A stretch of DNA of 64,000 nt from Thalassovita mediterranea. Lineage in GTDB: Bacteria; Pseudomonadota; Alphaproteobacteria; Rhodobacterales; Rhodobacteraceae. Location: contig NZ_CYSF01000017.1 in assembly GCF_001458435.1 (NCBI RefSeq), forward strand, positions 124,001-188,000, in the 5' to 3' direction. The translations under genes and the position numbers were made by a program. Numbering within the stretch: position 1 is the first letter of the stretch; the number at the start of each line of letters is the position of its first letter. The notes under the pieces were generated by a model that did no database searches, was not told where the DNA came from, and saw nothing but the letters and a program-made list of their open reading frames with translations. Below, one piece after another: positions 63,476-64,000 of this stretch.

Positions 63476-64000
63476 TTAATCCTCGAACCCGATCTTATTG
63501 ATGCGCCACCACTCTTGTACGGCGGCCTCATTCATGCGGATGGTTGGGCGACTGCCCAGACGCACATCCACCTGCGCCAGATCCCGCTGCATCACGTCTT
63601 GCACCTGATTGAGGGCGATCACACGCTGTAGCGCCTGAACCGCGCCCTCTTCGGGCAAAAGGATGCGCTGGTCACGATCCAGCACGATATCCCAGCGGCG
63701 CTGCCCCATACGAACAACCCCCCGGGTGCGGGGCGCCAAAGGCCCCAAAACAGAAATCAACTCCAGCGCCTCTGGCACCGCCAGATCTGCCGCGTCGCCG
63801 ACGATCAAAGGCAGATCTCGATGGGCCGCACGGCCGCCTTCGGCCTGCCCCACATAGTTCCCCTGCCCATCCAGCAGAGCCAGACCTTCGCGGGTACGCC
63901 ACAAAACCACCGGCAGGCGCTCGGTCACATCCACTTGCAATACACCGCCCGTACGCACACGGATCGACACATCCTTCACAGCTGGCAGGCCTGCAATGCT
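63476..64000 (-). CDS. ftsQ: Cell division protein FtsQ, C-terminal part (partial at window edge)
   Basis: About 174 residues are visible in a frame open to base 64000 (SIAGLPAVKDVSIRVRTGGV onward). The N-terminal cytoplasmic and membrane segment and the start of the POTRA domain lie beyond the window. RTGGVLQVDVTERLPVVLW and the later VDVRLGSRPTIRMNEAAVQE are FtsQ/DivIB family-like. FtsQ links FtsB/FtsL in the divisome. The GTG at 63979 is internal and not a start. The stop is 5 bp before ftsA. Confidence 0.9.
   Translation of the reverse strand, partial: SIAGLPAVKDVSIRVRTGGVLQVDVTERLPVVLWRTREGLALLDGQGNYVGQAEGGRAAHRDLPLIVGDAADLAVPEALELISVLGPLAPRTRGVVRMGQRRWDIVLDRDQRILLPEEGAVQALQRVIALNQVQDVMQRDLAQVDVRLGSRPTIRMNEAAVQEWWRINKIGFED

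Noticed and set aside
1-64000. tRNA, rRNA, CRISPR, insertion sequence or prophage
   Set aside because: I looked for cloverleaf-like stretches, regular spacers, transposase motifs and phage genes and found none. A tRNAscan, Infernal or ISfinder search would be decisive and was not run.

Overview
The window reads as ordinary chromosome of an alphaproteobacterium, most likely of the Rhodobacterales (Roseobacter group). The evidence is the high-GC coding style, the distal dcw order ftsQ-ftsA-ftsZ-lpxC-bamD-recN, an FtsZ with a long Q/P-rich linker and an [10 protein letters not shown] end, an LpcC-type core glycosyltransferase beside waaA, cobS/cobT, DUF3422, and an RTX/Hint protein of a type common in marine roseobacters. 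I saw no tRNA, rRNA, insertion sequence, phage gene or CRISPR array. This identification rests on recalled family features, not on a database search.

Layout. 1-1.9 kb: the 3' part of glmS overlapping an AlkD-type DNA repair gene. 2-5.4 kb: a small membrane protein, an exported cysteine-rich Sel1/Hcp-like repeat protein, a two-domain VOC protein and a lipoprotein. 5.5-9 kb: moaA, waaA and an lpcC-like gene (molybdopterin, then LPS inner core). 9-21.4 kb: a 12 kb uptake and catabolism island with three tandem M20D amidohydrolases, a DAO-type FAD oxidoreductase, an ArgE-like deacetylase and a fused double ABC ATPase on the minus strand, divergent from a family-5 binding protein and two permeases on the plus strand. 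21.5-26.6 kb: a PaaI-type thioesterase, a DUF3422 protein and pntB/pntA transhydrogenase. 26.7-30.7 kb: an ICMT-like membrane methyltransferase, an SDR dehydrogenase, kynU and tryptophan 2,3-dioxygenase. 31-36 kb: a secreted-type RTX/Hint protein, a LysR/LysE divergent pair and a PuuD-like amidotransferase. 36-44 kb: pepN, an unknown 413-residue protein, gatB, a thioesterase, a DUF4177 protein and a J-domain protein. 44-52.8 kb: a nitronate monooxygenase, cobS and cobT, an M24 aminopeptidase, DUF427, an SDR-DoxX fusion and DUF2269. 52.8-56 kb: a ClC channel and a GlcD-type FAD oxidase. 56-64 kb: recN, bamD, lpxC, ftsZ, ftsA and partial ftsQ, all on the minus strand.

How the genes work together. 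The clearest functional unit is the 9-21.4 kb island: a peptide-class ABC importer should bring in a small acylated or peptide-like substrate, which the M20 enzymes and the ArgE-like enzyme could deacylate and the FAD enzyme could oxidise. kynU and tdo give two of the three steps from tryptophan to anthranilate. The dcw tail couples division (FtsQ/A/Z) with outer-membrane synthesis (LpxC, BamD).

No clear new defence or mobile system is visible. The most unusual non-coding signals are two small interspersed repeat families with three copies each (copies at 23.5, 40.4 and 46.4 kb; and at 42.3, 48.5 and 52.8 kb), a cluster of DnaA-box-like sequences between ftsA and ftsZ, degenerate repeat units before the unknown gene at 39 kb, and a structured leader before the substrate-binding-protein gene.
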